Below are positions 43,798-51,971 of a DNA stretch of 64,000 nucleotides, piece by piece (positions within the stretch are counted from its first letter, which is position 1; the number at the start of each line of letters is the position of its first letter). The position numbers and the translations under genes are program-made. The stretch comes from Aquihabitans sp. G128 (GTDB lineage Bacteria; Actinomycetota; Acidimicrobiia; Acidimicrobiales; Iamiaceae), in contig NZ_CP077604.1 of the NCBI RefSeq assembly GCF_019048865.1, positions 1,798,001 through 1,862,000 of the forward strand, in the 5' to 3' direction. Under the pieces are notes generated by a model. That model saw nothing but the letters and a program-made list of their open reading frames with translations, was not told where the DNA came from and made no database searches.

Positions 43798-44856
43798 ATG
43801 AGGAACGGCACCCGCCGCATCGCCACCACCATCGCCGCCGGGCTGCTCACCGCCGGCCTGCTCGCCAGCTGCGGCAGCAGCGACTCCGGCGGCTCGTCGA
43901 GCTCCGACGGCGGATCGAAGGGCGGTGCCAGCGGCGACGTCATCAAGATCGGCTACAGCGCCTGGCCGGGCTGGTTCCCGCTGGCCGTGGCCGACCAGGA
44001 GAAGATCTTCGCCGACGCCGGGCTGAACGTGGAGCTCACCTACTTCGCCGACTACACGGCGTCGCTGGACGCCCTGGTGGCCGGCAAGGTCGACGTCAAC
44101 GCCCAGACGCTCAACGACACCATCTTCGGCGTGGCCGCCGGCAGCGACCAGAAGGTGATCGTGGTGGGCGACAACTCCACCGGCAACGACGCGGTCATCT
44201 GCGACGAGTCGGTGAAGGACGTGAAGGACCTGAAGGGCAAGACCATCGCCGCCGAGGAAGGCGTGGTCGACCACTTCCTGCTCCTGCAGGCGCTCGACGC
44301 CGAGGGCCTGACCCAGGACGACATCGACTTCGTGGGCGTCAAGACCGACGCCGCGGCAGCCGGGTTCGCCGGCGGGCAGTTCGACTGCGTGGCCGTGTTC
44401 GCCCCCTTCACGGTGCAGGCCCTGGAGCGCAAGGGCTCCCACGTGGTGGTCAGCTCCAAGGACTTCCCGGGCGTCATCCCCGACCACCTGGTGGCCACGG
44501 CCGACTTCGTGAAGGACCGCCCGGAGGACACCCAGAAGCTGGTCGACGCCTGGTACGCCACCCTCGACGCCATCAAGGCCGACCCGAAGGGCACCACGGC
44601 GATCATGGCCAAGAAGGCCGGCCTGTCCACGAAGGAGTACGACTCGCTCGCCGAGGGCACCACGCTGTTCACCGCCGATGAGGCCATGGATGCCTTCGAG
44701 GATCGCAAGGGCGACGCCACGTCGCTCCCGGAGATGGCCCGTCGCATCAACCCGTTCCTGGTGGACTCCGGCCTGGCCAAGGACGAGGCCCCGCTCGACG
44801 GGCTCTTCGCCCCCGAGTTCACCAAGGCGTACCTGGACGACAAGGGCGAGGGGTGA
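43798..44856 (+). CDS. ABC importer substrate-binding lipoprotein, guanidine/urea-carboxylase region type
   Basis: 352 residues. Lipoprotein signal with lipobox LLASC, a Ser/Gly linker, and a NMT1/SsuA-like bilobed binding domain (KIGYSAWPGWFPLAVADQEK; ALVAGKVDVNAQTLNDTIFG). It matches the binding proteins found beside urea/guanidine carboxylases (TIGR03427-like). GGAGGAACC is placed before the ATG at 43798; an earlier in-frame GTG at 43759 lacks this. It begins the importer operon 43798-46517, with operator copy 2 upstream. Confidence 0.88.
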   Translation: MRNGTRRIATTIAAGLLTAGLLASCGSSDSGGSSSSDGGSKGGASGDVIKIGYSAWPGWFPLAVADQEKIFADAGLNVELTYFADYTASLDALVAGKVDVNAQTLNDTIFGVAAGSDQKVIVVGDNSTGNDAVICDESVKDVKDLKGKTIAAEEGVVDHFLLLQALDAEGLTQDDIDFVGVKTDAAAAGFAGGQFDCVAVFAPFTVQALERKGSHVVVSSKDFPGVIPDHLVATADFVKDRPEDTQKLVDAWYATLDAIKADPKGTTAIMAKKAGLSTKEYDSLAEGTTLFTADEAMDAFEDRKGDATSLPEMARRINPFLVDSGLAKDEAPLDGLFAPEFTKAYLDDKGEG

Positions 44857-45725
44857 CCACGGTGGAGCCGGTGGCCGCTCCCCTCGCGGTGGAGCCCACC
44901 GCCCGCCGGTCCCCGCCCGACCCCGCCGCCCCCACCCGGGGGCGGCGGCCGTCCCGGCTGCTGGGGATCCGCTCGACCATCCCGGCCACCTGGCGCATCG
45001 CCCTCGGCCTGGTCGGCGTGGCGGTCGTGTTCGCCATCTGGATCTGGGGCGCCGGCGGCGGCTCGGCCACCATCCCCACGCCGCTCGCGTCGTGGAAGGC
45101 CTTCACCTCCATGGTGTCCGACGGCAGCTTCCAGACCGACCTCTGGGCCTCGGCCCAGCGCGTGGCCATCGGCTATGCGATCTCCATGGCGATCGGCGTC
45201 GCCCTCGGCATCGCCATCGGCAGCTTCGCCTCGGTCGAGGCGTTCTTCGAGCCGCAGATCGGCTTCCTGCGCTACATCCCGGCCCCGGCCCTGCTGCCGC
45301 TGTTCCTGCTGCTGCTCGGCTTCGACGAGACGCCGAAGATCTGGCTCATCGTGGTGGGCACCGTCTTCTACAACGTCCTGATGATCGCGGACGTCGCCCG
45401 CAACGTGCCCCGCGAGATGCTCAACGCGAGCTACACGCTCGGCGCCGGGCGGCGCACGATCCTGCGCCGGGTGATCCTCCCCCACTCCCTGCCCGGGATC
45501 ATCGACGTCGCCCGCATCAACCTGGCCGCCGCCTGGTCGATGCTCGTGGTGGCCGAGCTGCTCGGCGCCAAGGCCGGCCTCGCCTACACGATCAACCTCT
45601 CGCAGCGCTTCCGAGCCGTCGACGTGATGTTCGCCCTGCTCATCGTCTTCGGGGTCATCGGCATCGTCAGCGACGTGCTGCTGCGCCGCCTGCGCTGGCT
45701 CGTCTCGCCCTGGGCCCGGAGCTGA
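44853..45725 (+). CDS. ABC importer permease (SsuC/TauC-like)
   Basis: 290-residue membrane subunit with an N-terminal cytoplasmic Pro-rich region of about 40 residues and six membrane spans. The binding-protein-dependent transport motif lies in LNASYTLGAGRRTILRRVIL (EAA-like loop), and AAWSMLVVAELLGAKAGLAY is the typical SsuC/TauC C-terminal block. GTG at 44853 overlaps the upstream stop (GTGA). The N-terminal extension is longer than usual but has no recognisable domain. Confidence 0.88.
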   Translation: MTTVEPVAAPLAVEPTARRSPPDPAAPTRGRRPSRLLGIRSTIPATWRIALGLVGVAVVFAIWIWGAGGGSATIPTPLASWKAFTSMVSDGSFQTDLWASAQRVAIGYAISMAIGVALGIAIGSFASVEAFFEPQIGFLRYIPAPALLPLFLLLLGFDETPKIWLIVVGTVFYNVLMIADVARNVPREMLNASYTLGAGRRTILRRVILPHSLPGIIDVARINLAAAWSMLVVAELLGAKAGLAYTINLSQRFRAVDVMFALLIVFGVIGIVSDVLLRRLRWLVSPWARS

Positions 45726-45734
45726 AGGAGCACC

Positions 45735-46517
45735 ATGGTCAAGATCTCCCCCACCGGCACGCTGGTCGACGAGAAGCTGGCGGTCCGCGGCGTCACCAAG
45801 GTGTTCACCGGCCGCAAGGCGGACGTGACCGCGCTCGACGACGTCGACCTCCACGTCGACAGCGGCGAGCTGGTCTGCCTCCTCGGCGCCTCGGGCTGCG
45901 GCAAGTCGACCCTGCTCTCGATCATCGGCGGCCTCGAGGTGGCCACCGCCGGCGAGGTCTACGTCGACGACGAGCGGGTGGTGGGCCCCGGCGCCGACCG
46001 CGGCATGGTCTTCCAGGCGTACTCGCTGTTCCCGTGGCAGACCGTCACCCAGAACATCGCCTTCGGCCTGGAGGTGGCCGGTTGGGACAAGGCCCGTCGC
46101 CGCGCCCGGGTCGACGAGCTGCTCGGGATCATGGGGCTGCGGGACTTCGCCGACGCCCTGCCCAAGGAGCTCTCGGGCGGCATGCGCCAGCGGGTGGCCA
46201 TCGCCCGGGCCCTGGCCCCCGAGCCCGACGTGCTGCTCCTGGACGAGCCCTTCGGTGCCCTGGACGCCCAGACCAAGCGCCACATGCAGGACTTCCTGCT
46301 CAGCCTCTGGCAGCGCACGGGCACCACCATCCTCATGGTCACCCACGACATCGAGGAGGCCATCTACCTCTCGCAGCGGATCTACGTCCTGGCCGCCCGA
46401 CCCGGCCGGGTGGCCGCCGAGGTGCACGTCCCCTTCGGCTCCACCCGCGGCCCGGCGGTCAAGCGCGACCCCCGCTTCCTCGACCTCCGCGACGAGCTGG
46501 GCGACCTGCTGGGCTGA
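45735..46517 (+). CDS. ABC importer ATPase (SsuB/TauB-like)
   Basis: 260 residues. Walker A GASGCGKST, Q-loop FQAYSLFPWQTV, signature LSGGMRQR, Walker B VLLLDEPFGALD and H-loop VTHDIEEA are all present, with the SsuB/TauB-type C-terminus. AAGGAG precedes the ATG 9 bp after the permease stop. Completes the importer that should bring in the guanidine-type nitrogen source. Confidence 0.92.
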   Translation: MVKISPTGTLVDEKLAVRGVTKVFTGRKADVTALDDVDLHVDSGELVCLLGASGCGKSTLLSIIGGLEVATAGEVYVDDERVVGPGADRGMVFQAYSLFPWQTVTQNIAFGLEVAGWDKARRRARVDELLGIMGLRDFADALPKELSGGMRQRVAIARALAPEPDVLLLDEPFGALDAQTKRHMQDFLLSLWQRTGTTILMVTHDIEEAIYLSQRIYVLAARPGRVAAEVHVPFGSTRGPAVKRDPRFLDLRDELGDLLG

Positions 46518-46546
46518 GCCCCTGAGGTCCTGGGCGCCAGCTGCTC

Positions 46547-46570
46547 GCCGGCCCTCGCTCGGGAGCCGGC
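46547..46570. terminator. Possible bidirectional terminator
   Basis: GCCGGC arms around a 12-base loop between the convergent importer ATPase and RNase HII genes; no T tract, so the call is weak. Confidence 0.25.
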
Positions 46571-46577
46571 CGCCCGA

Positions 46578-47285
46578 TCAGAACAGCGAGCCCTGGTCCT
46601 CGTCGACGGGCCGCCAGTGGCGCTTGGCGCCGGTCCAGGGGATGTCGTCCATGAAGGCCCAGCTGCGGCGGTGGATGGCCGAGGGCCCCAGGCCGCGCAG
46701 GGCCTGCTTGTGGCGGGGGCACGGGTAGCCCTTGTTCCAGGCGAAGTCGTAGGCCGGGTAGTGCTCGTCCTCCAGCCGCATGATCCGGTCCCGGGTGACC
46801 TTGGCCAGGATGCTGGCGGCCGAGATCGAGAGGCAGGTGGCGTCGCCCTTCACGATCATCGTGGTGGTCCCGCCGCCCACGAAGTCCCACTTGCCGTCGA
46901 TGAGGTGCTGGTCGGGGACCACGCCCAGGGCGTCGATGGCCCGACGGGCCGCCAGGCGCTGCGCCTCGGACATGCCCAGCTCGTCGCACTCCTGGTGCGA
47001 CGCGTGGCCGACCGCCCAGGCGTCGCACCAGTCGGCGATGCGGTCGAACATCGCCTCGCGCTCGCGCTCGGTGAGGGCCTTGGAGTCACGGACCTTGTTG
47101 ATCCGGCGGTCCTTGGGCAGCACCACCGCCCCGATGGTGAGCGGGCCGGCCCACGAGCCGCGGCCGACCTCGTCGATCCCCACCACGACCTCGTGGCCGG
47201 CCGCCCACAGGGCCCGCTCGGCGGCCAGGCCGGGGGCCTGGCGCTTCAGCGCCTTGCGCAGCGGTGGAGCGGTCCGGGCGGCCAT
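46578..47285 (-). CDS. rnhB: Ribonuclease HII
   Basis: 235 residues. Hydrolyses RNA in RNA-DNA hybrids, including single ribonucleotides in DNA. The acidic metal site is in GIDEVGRGSWAGPL (Asp-Glu-Gly-Arg-Gly) and the later TMIVKGDATCLSISAASILAKV and HRRSWAFM segments complete the RNase HII core. The N-terminal 30 residues and short C-terminus are normal for actinobacteria. The ATG at 47285 is preferred; TAGGTT is 8 nt upstream. Confidence 0.93.
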   Translation of the reverse strand: MAARTAPPLRKALKRQAPGLAAERALWAAGHEVVVGIDEVGRGSWAGPLTIGAVVLPKDRRINKVRDSKALTEREREAMFDRIADWCDAWAVGHASHQECDELGMSEAQRLAARRAIDALGVVPDQHLIDGKWDFVGGGTTTMIVKGDATCLSISAASILAKVTRDRIMRLEDEHYPAYDFAWNKGYPCPRHKQALRGLGPSAIHRRSWAFMDDIPWTGAKRHWRPVDEDQGSLF

Positions 47286-47293
47286 CGGGGGCG

Positions 47294-47299
47294 AACCTA
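47294..47299 (-). promoter_or_regulatory. -10 hexamer TAGGTT
   Basis: TAGGTT ends 8 nt before the ATG at 47285. Confidence 0.4.
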
Positions 47300-47352
47300 C
47301 CGGCTCGTCGACCCCGGTCCCACCGCGGTGCCGAACGGGCCGGCGGACGGGC

Positions 47353-47358
47353 CAGACT
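47353..47358 (+). promoter_or_regulatory. -10 hexamer CAGACT
   Basis: CAGACT ends 6 nt before the GTG at 47365. Confidence 0.35.
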
Positions 47359-47364
47359 GTTGCC

Positions 47365-48042
47365 GTGCAACCGCTCACCGCCACCGACGACCGCATCGTC
47401 GCCGACCTGGCGGCGGACATCCTCGGGCCCCTGGGCTTCACCGCCTTCGGCTACCAGCGGTTCTGGCTGGCCGACCACGGCTGGTGGGCGCAGACGGTGG
47501 GCCTGCACCGGCCCGACCACGGCGAGGGCCTGGTGGCCAACGTCGGCTGGGTGCACCTGTGGGACCAGCTCGAGCACTTCGGCTTCTACGGCCTCGAGCC
47601 GGTGCACTGGCCCGACGGCCGGCTGGTCAACGTGGCGTGGACGCCCGACGAGCCCCACGCCTTCGAGGCCCGAGTGGAAGGCGCGGTGATCCTGGCCGCC
47701 GAGCTGGCCCAGGCCCAGTCCGACGCCCACGCCGACGGCACCCGCGGGCTGCGGTCGGTGGCCGGCCAGCGCCGCATCAACGAGTGGGCCACCTACGACG
47801 CCGGCGTCGCCGAGGCGCTGCTCGGCCGGCGGGCCCGGGCCCGGCAGTCCCTGCAGGAGGTCGTGCGCCTCTGCAGCCGGCCCGGCGGCGAGCACATCGA
47901 CTGGGTGGGGCGGCTGCGCCTCGACGCCGCCGACCTCCTCGAACGCCTCCCCCAGAGCGCGTCGCTGCGCTGGGAGCTGAACCGGCGGATCGCCCTCACC
48001 CGGGAGCGCAAGGGCCTGCGGGCCGTCGACCCCATCTGGTAG
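47365..48042 (+). CDS. Uncharacterised protein, DUF4304-like N-terminus
   Basis: 225 residues. The N-terminal half (LGFTAFGYQRFWLADHGWWA, then NVGWVHLWDQLEHFGFYG) recalls DUF4304 proteins, many of which are orphan or found near toxin/immunity systems; the resemblance is weak. The C-terminal half is helical with HADGTRGLRSVAGQRRINEW and a tetratricopeptide-like stretch. The start is GTG at 47365, chosen because CAGACT sits 6 nt upstream and the coding signal begins there. No functional partner is obvious. Confidence 0.55.
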   Translation: MQPLTATDDRIVADLAADILGPLGFTAFGYQRFWLADHGWWAQTVGLHRPDHGEGLVANVGWVHLWDQLEHFGFYGLEPVHWPDGRLVNVAWTPDEPHAFEARVEGAVILAAELAQAQSDAHADGTRGLRSVAGQRRINEWATYDAGVAEALLGRRARARQSLQEVVRLCSRPGGEHIDWVGRLRLDAADLLERLPQSASLRWELNRRIALTRERKGLRAVDPIW

Positions 48043-48082
48043 CGACCCGGTCGCCGGCCCGCCGAGGCGGGTGGGCGCGGGG

Positions 48083-48484
48083 TCAGCGGGGGCGGTCGAG
48101 CGCCGGGCCGAGGGCGACGGCGGCGAGCGCCGACCACGCCAGCAGCCCGGCGAGGCGCACCACCCGGGCGCCGTCCCCGTCGGCGGCGTCACCCGACCCG
48201 GTCCCGCGCGCGGCGCCGATGGCACCGATGGAGAGGAACGACCCCACCGACCCGATCGAGAGCGCCGAGCCCACCGAGCCGATCGACAGGAACGAGCCGA
48301 CAGAGCCGATCGAGAGCGCCGAGGCGACCGACCCCAGCGACCACGCCGAGGCCGCGGAGAGCACCGAGCCGCTGGAGGCGAAGGACGCCACCGAGCGGTG
48401 GGAGCGGGCCGAGAGGACCGAAGCCTCGGAGTCGATCGAGCCCCCGTCGGGCCCGAAGCGGTCTGACCAGGACGACGCTGCCAT
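48083..48484 (-). CDS. Serine/glycine nonapeptide-repeat protein
   Basis: 133 residues, no family recognised. After a basic N-terminus (SSWSDRFGPDGG) the centre is built of nine-residue repeats: LSIGSVGSF, LSIGSVGSA, LSIGSVGSF, LSIGAIGAA, preceded by degenerate copies (SVASALSIG, SAWSLGSVA, HRSVASFAS). The regular I/V-x-x-I/V-x-x pattern with small residues is what a short beta-solenoid or packed amphipathic sheet needs. A hydrophobic C-terminal helix (RLAGLLAWSALAAVALG) would anchor it in the membrane. TACGGT lies 8 nt before the ATG. Function unknown. Confidence 0.6.
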   Translation of the reverse strand: MAASSWSDRFGPDGGSIDSEASVLSARSHRSVASFASSGSVLSAASAWSLGSVASALSIGSVGSFLSIGSVGSALSIGSVGSFLSIGAIGAARGTGSGDAADGDGARVVRLAGLLAWSALAAVALGPALDRPR

Positions 48485-48793
48485 GGCCGCGCACCGTACC
48501 CCGAGCCGGTCGGGCCGTCCCCGCCCGACCGGTGGGGATCGGTGCCCTCGGCCGACGCCGCGACCCACCAGGACGGCCCGGACCAGGCCGAGCCGGCCGA
48601 CCGGTGAGCGATCGGGCCCGCCGTCGGCCGGGTCCACCACCGGTCCCGGCCAACCGACCCCGGTCGACCTGGTGAGGATCCGTGGCCGCAGGGGGCAGGG
48701 ACGGCCACCAGAACGGGTGGAACTGCGGATCGGGCGCTCGCGGGCCGGCCGGGCGTGGAACACTCGGCGGCGCAGATCCACGAGGGGGCCGAC
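48485..48793. other. Intergenic region, no gene seen
   Basis: 309 bp between divergent genes. It contains the promoter of the repeat protein (48493-48498) and, near its right end, GAGGGGG as ribosome-binding site for the PhoD start at 48794. Open frames here have no coding features, and no stable structured RNA or known element was recognised. Confidence 0.5.
48493..48498 (-). promoter_or_regulatory. -10 hexamer TACGGT
   Basis: TACGGT ends 8 nt before the ATG at 48484. Confidence 0.35.
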
Positions 48794-50506
48794 GTGACCG
48801 CAGCACCAGACCAGCCGAACGACGACGGCGCAGCGGGCGGCAGCCTGCTGGGCGCCATGACGAGCCGGCGGGCGTTCCTCGCCGGCGCGGTGGCCACCGC
48901 CGGGCTGTCGATGCTCGACCCCCGCCAGCTCGCCGCGGCGCGGCGGCGCGCCGTGGCCCTGCCGGTCGGGGACCTGTTCCCGCTCGGCGTGGCGTCCGGC
49001 GACCCCACCGCCCAGGGCGTGATCCTGTGGACGCGGCTCATCAGCCCCGTGCCGGCCACGCCGCTGCCCCCGGCCGACATCGCCGTCGATTGGGAGGTGG
49101 CCACCGACGACGCCTTCGCGGACGTCGTGGCCAGCGGCACCGCCCCGGCGGTGGCGGCCCTGGCCCACTCGGTCCACGTCGACGTCGAGGGGCTGCAGCC
49201 CGACACCTGGTACTGGTACCGCTTCAGCGCCGACGGCCGCACCAGCGCGGTGGCCCGGACCCGCACCTTCCCCGGTGCCGGTGCGACGCCGGAGCGGGTG
49301 GTGTTCGCCCTCGCTACCTGCCAGAACTGGTCCGACGGCTACTACACGGCCCACGCCGGCATCGCCGCGGAGGACCTCGACTTCGTGGTCTTCGTGGGCG
49401 ACTACATCTACGAGAAGAGCGCCAACCGGCAGCCCCGCCCGATCTCGATCCCCGAGTCGGTGGACCTGCCCACCTACCGGGCCCGCTACGAGCTCTACAA
49501 GGGCGACCCCAACCTGCAGGCCTCCCACCACCGGGCGCCGTGGATCACCACCGTCGACGACCACGAGGTCGCCAACAACATGATCGCCGGCATCGGCAAG
49601 GACGGCGAGGCGGCCGGCGACCCGGCGGCCATCGCCGCCTGGCTGGCTCGCCGGGCCGACGCCTACCAGGCCTGGTACGAGCACCAGCCGGTGCGCCTCC
49701 CGGCCCCGTCCAGCGCCGACTACCGCATCCACCGGGTGGTGGAGCACTCGGACCTGCTCCGCTTCTTCGTGCTCGACGGCCGCCAGTACCGCTCCGGCTA
49801 CCCCACCGGGACCACCTCGGAGGGCGCCGACGACCCGAAGCGCTTCGACGAGGACCGGACGATGCTCGGCGCCGAGCAGGAGGCGTGGCTCGACCAGCAG
49901 TTCGCCGCCACCACGTCGCGGTGGAACGCCGTCGCCCAGCAGACGGTGATGACCGCCACGCCCATCCCGGTGGGCAAGACCAACTTCTTCAACTTCGACC
50001 AGTGGGACGGCTACGTGGCCGCCCGCAACCGGCTGCTGCACAGCCTGGTCGACCGCAAGGTCCGCAACCCCATGGTCCTCTCGGGCGACATCCACCTGGC
50101 GGCGGCCGGCGGCGTGCGCCTCGACTACGACGACCCTGCGGCGCCCGACATCGCCAACGAGGTGGTCACCACCTCGATCTCGAGCCGCTTCGACGACGGC
50201 CTCCTCGACCTGTTCACCGCGGCGCTGGAGAAGGCCTCCTGGGCCCGCTACGGCAACGCGGTGGACCGCGGCTACGCCCTGATCACCCTCACGGCGAACG
50301 AGTGGCGCACCGACTTCCGCGTGGTCGACGTGAAGGTGCCGTCGGCGACCGTGCGCACCGATCACACCGACCGGGTCCAGGACCGCGACCCGGTGGTCCT
50401 GCCCCCGCCCACCACGGCGCCGCCGACCACCACGGCACCACCCGCTGGTCCGGCCCCGGCCACCGGCGCCCAGCCGGTGAGCGGCGCCGCCGACTACACG
50501 GGCTAG
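48794..50506 (+). CDS. phoD: Alkaline phosphatase D family, Tat-exported, second copy
   Basis: 570 residues. Twin-arginine signal in MTSRRAFLAGAVATAGLSML; unlike the copy at 15646 there is no lipobox Cys, so it is likely secreted. N-terminal PhoD domain (about 60-165) then core motifs VGDYIYEKS, TVDDHEVANNM and LSGDIHLAA. The C-terminus has a Pro/Thr-rich tail (PPPTTAPPTTTAPPAGP) suited to cell-wall association. The GTG at 48794 with GAGGGGG upstream is preferred to the earlier GTG at 48755. Its TAG shares CTAG (50503-50506) with the stop of the convergent OsmC gene. Confidence 0.9.
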   Translation: MTAAPDQPNDDGAAGGSLLGAMTSRRAFLAGAVATAGLSMLDPRQLAAARRRAVALPVGDLFPLGVASGDPTAQGVILWTRLISPVPATPLPPADIAVDWEVATDDAFADVVASGTAPAVAALAHSVHVDVEGLQPDTWYWYRFSADGRTSAVARTRTFPGAGATPERVVFALATCQNWSDGYYTAHAGIAAEDLDFVVFVGDYIYEKSANRQPRPISIPESVDLPTYRARYELYKGDPNLQASHHRAPWITTVDDHEVANNMIAGIGKDGEAAGDPAAIAAWLARRADAYQAWYEHQPVRLPAPSSADYRIHRVVEHSDLLRFFVLDGRQYRSGYPTGTTSEGADDPKRFDEDRTMLGAEQEAWLDQQFAATTSRWNAVAQQTVMTATPIPVGKTNFFNFDQWDGYVAARNRLLHSLVDRKVRNPMVLSGDIHLAAAGGVRLDYDDPAAPDIANEVVTTSISSRFDDGLLDLFTAALEKASWARYGNAVDRGYALITLTANEWRTDFRVVDVKVPSATVRTDHTDRVQDRDPVVLPPPTTAPPTTTAPPAGPAPATGAQPVSGAADYTG

Positions 50507-50985
50507 GCCCGGGAGGCCCAGGAGAACGTCGGGGCCACCACGACCTCGGTGCGCAGGCTGTTGGCGATGAAGCACTCGCGGTGCGCGACCTCGGTGAGGT
50601 GGAGCAGCCGCTCCTCGTCGGGACGGGCCCGCTCGGTGTCGGCCAGCACCACCGCCGGGCGCAGGTCGATGCGGGTGAGCCGGACCGGGAGGTCGTCCTC
50701 CGGCATGAGCGCCGAGGCCTCGTCCGCGTAGGCCACCACGTCGAGCCGGGCCCGGGCCGCCACGGCGAGGAAGCTCAGCAGCTGGCAGGACGAGGCGGCG
50801 GCGAGCAGGAGCTGCTCGGGGTTGGCCAGCGCCGGGTCGCCCCCGAAGGCGGGGTCCGAGGAGAGGACCAGGTCGGCGCCGGCGGGCGGGGTGGCCAGCC
50901 GGTGGGCCCGGTCGTAGGCGTCGTAGCCGGCGCCGGTGGAGCCGCTCCAGGTGAGCGAGCTGCGGTAGGTGTGGGTGGCGGCCAT
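50503..50985 (-). CDS. OsmC/Ohr-family protein
   Basis: 160 residues. Family of thiol-dependent (organic hydro)peroxide reductases. Both redox Cys are present, in AAASSCQLLSFL and AHRECFIANSL, the spacing typical of OsmC. The N-terminus RSSLTWSGSTGAGY is also characteristic. Stop is tail to tail with the second phoD (shared CTAG). It lies 50 bp upstream of, and on the same strand as, the TetR gene's 3' end. Confidence 0.88.
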   Translation of the reverse strand: MAATHTYRSSLTWSGSTGAGYDAYDRAHRLATPPAGADLVLSSDPAFGGDPALANPEQLLLAAASSCQLLSFLAVAARARLDVVAYADEASALMPEDDLPVRLTRIDLRPAVVLADTERARPDEERLLHLTEVAHRECFIANSLRTEVVVAPTFSWASRA

Positions 50986-51035
50986 GGCGCCAGCCTGCCA
51001 GCCCGCCGGGCCAGGCCCACCGGCAGTTCGGGGGC

Positions 51036-51636
51036 TCAGCGGCGACCGAGGAAGACCACGCGGGCGAGGTCCGAGAGCACCGTGGTGGGGGCGTCCTGCT
51101 GGAGCATCCGGGAGAAGGCCAGGCCCTCGCCCAGCGACACCAGCACGGTGGCGAGGTCGGCGGCCGGGATCGCCAGCTCGATGGCGAAGCGGTCGGCCTC
51201 GGACTGGATCATGCCGGTGACGAAGGCGAGGATCATCGACTCGCGCGACGCCAGCTCCTCCTGCATCTGGGGCCGATCCCGCGTGGTGCTGGCCACCTCG
51301 AGGATCAGCGCCCCCCCACAGCTGCTCGCCGACCATGCCGTCCCACCACCCGGTGAAGGTGTCCAGCCGGGCCTCGATGGTCTCGGGGGAGCTCAGCAGC
51401 GCCTGCTGCAGGTCGACCAGGCGGTTGCGGAAGTGCCGGTCGAGCACCGCCAGCACCAGCTCCTCCTTGCCGTTGAAGTTGGAGTAGACGGCGCCCTTGG
51501 AGAAGCCGGCCAGCTCGGCCACCCGCTCGAGCGACGTGCCCCGGTAGCCGTGCTCGAAGAACTGGTCGGCGGCCACCTCGAGCAAGCGCTCGCGCGTGAC
51601 GGCCTGGCTCTCTCGACGTGACAGGCGGCGCTCCAT
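51036..51636 (-). CDS. TetR-family regulator, with apparent frameshift
   Basis: About 199 residues after correction. DNA-binding domain near residues 15-60: TRERLLEVAADQFFEHGYRG, TSLERVAELAGFSKGAVYSN, FNGKEELV. The ligand-binding half continues in another frame from a C7 run at 51311-51317, where one base is in excess: LWG is followed by ALILEVASTTRDRPQMQEE. Read without correction the chain would continue into unrelated frame and fuse with the OsmC gene. TACCAT is 9 nt before the ATG at 51636, and the gene is divergent from the small protein at 51747. The ligand is unknown. Confidence 0.75.
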
Positions 51637-51645
51637 GCGAGGGCG

Positions 51646-51651
51646 ATGGTA
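51646..51651 (-). promoter_or_regulatory. -10 hexamer TACCAT
   Basis: TACCAT ends 9 nt before the ATG at 51636. Confidence 0.3.
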
Positions 51652-51733
51652 CTCGGATGCCGCCGGTCTCCGAGTGCCCCGAACGGGCGGCTCGGATCGG
51701 CTCGCTTGCCGCGGGAACGTGGCGCCCGACACG

Positions 51734-51739
51734 TAACCT
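51734..51739 (+). promoter_or_regulatory. -10 hexamer TAACCT
   Basis: TAACCT ends 7 nt before the ATG at 51747. Confidence 0.4.
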
Positions 51740-51746
51740 CGCACCG

Positions 51747-51971
51747 ATGACCGAGCCGAGCGCCTCCACCCGGGCCGACCGGCTCGCCGTGGGCACCAAG
51801 GTCGAGGTGCGCTCCGGCTTCGACGGCTCCTGGTCCACCGGGTTCGCCGTCGAGGAGGTGCTCGAGGCCGGCTACCGCCTGCGCCGGCGCAGCGACGGCC
51901 AGGTCCTGCCGGCCACGCTCCCGTCGGCGTCGGTCCGCAAGGAGCGCAAGAGCTCCATGTGGTGGGTCTAG
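51747..51971 (+). CDS. Small Tudor/SH3-like conserved protein
   Basis: 74 residues. The core VGTKVEVRSGFDGSWSTGFA followed by YRLRRRSDGQVLPATL looks like a small beta-barrel of the Tudor/SH3 type, a pattern I associate with conserved hypothetical proteins of actinobacteria; the C-terminus ends SSMWWV. Function unknown. Its TAG shares CTAG (51968-51971) with the stop of the convergent GYD-domain gene. Confidence 0.65.
   Translation: MTEPSASTRADRLAVGTKVEVRSGFDGSWSTGFAVEEVLEAGYRLRRRSDGQVLPATLPSASVRKERKSSMWWV

Noticed and set aside
50503-51744. A 413-residue TetR/OsmC fusion
   Set aside because: The C7 run at 51311-51317 carries one extra base; correcting it gives a normal TetR ending at 51036, and OsmC has its own ATG at 50985.
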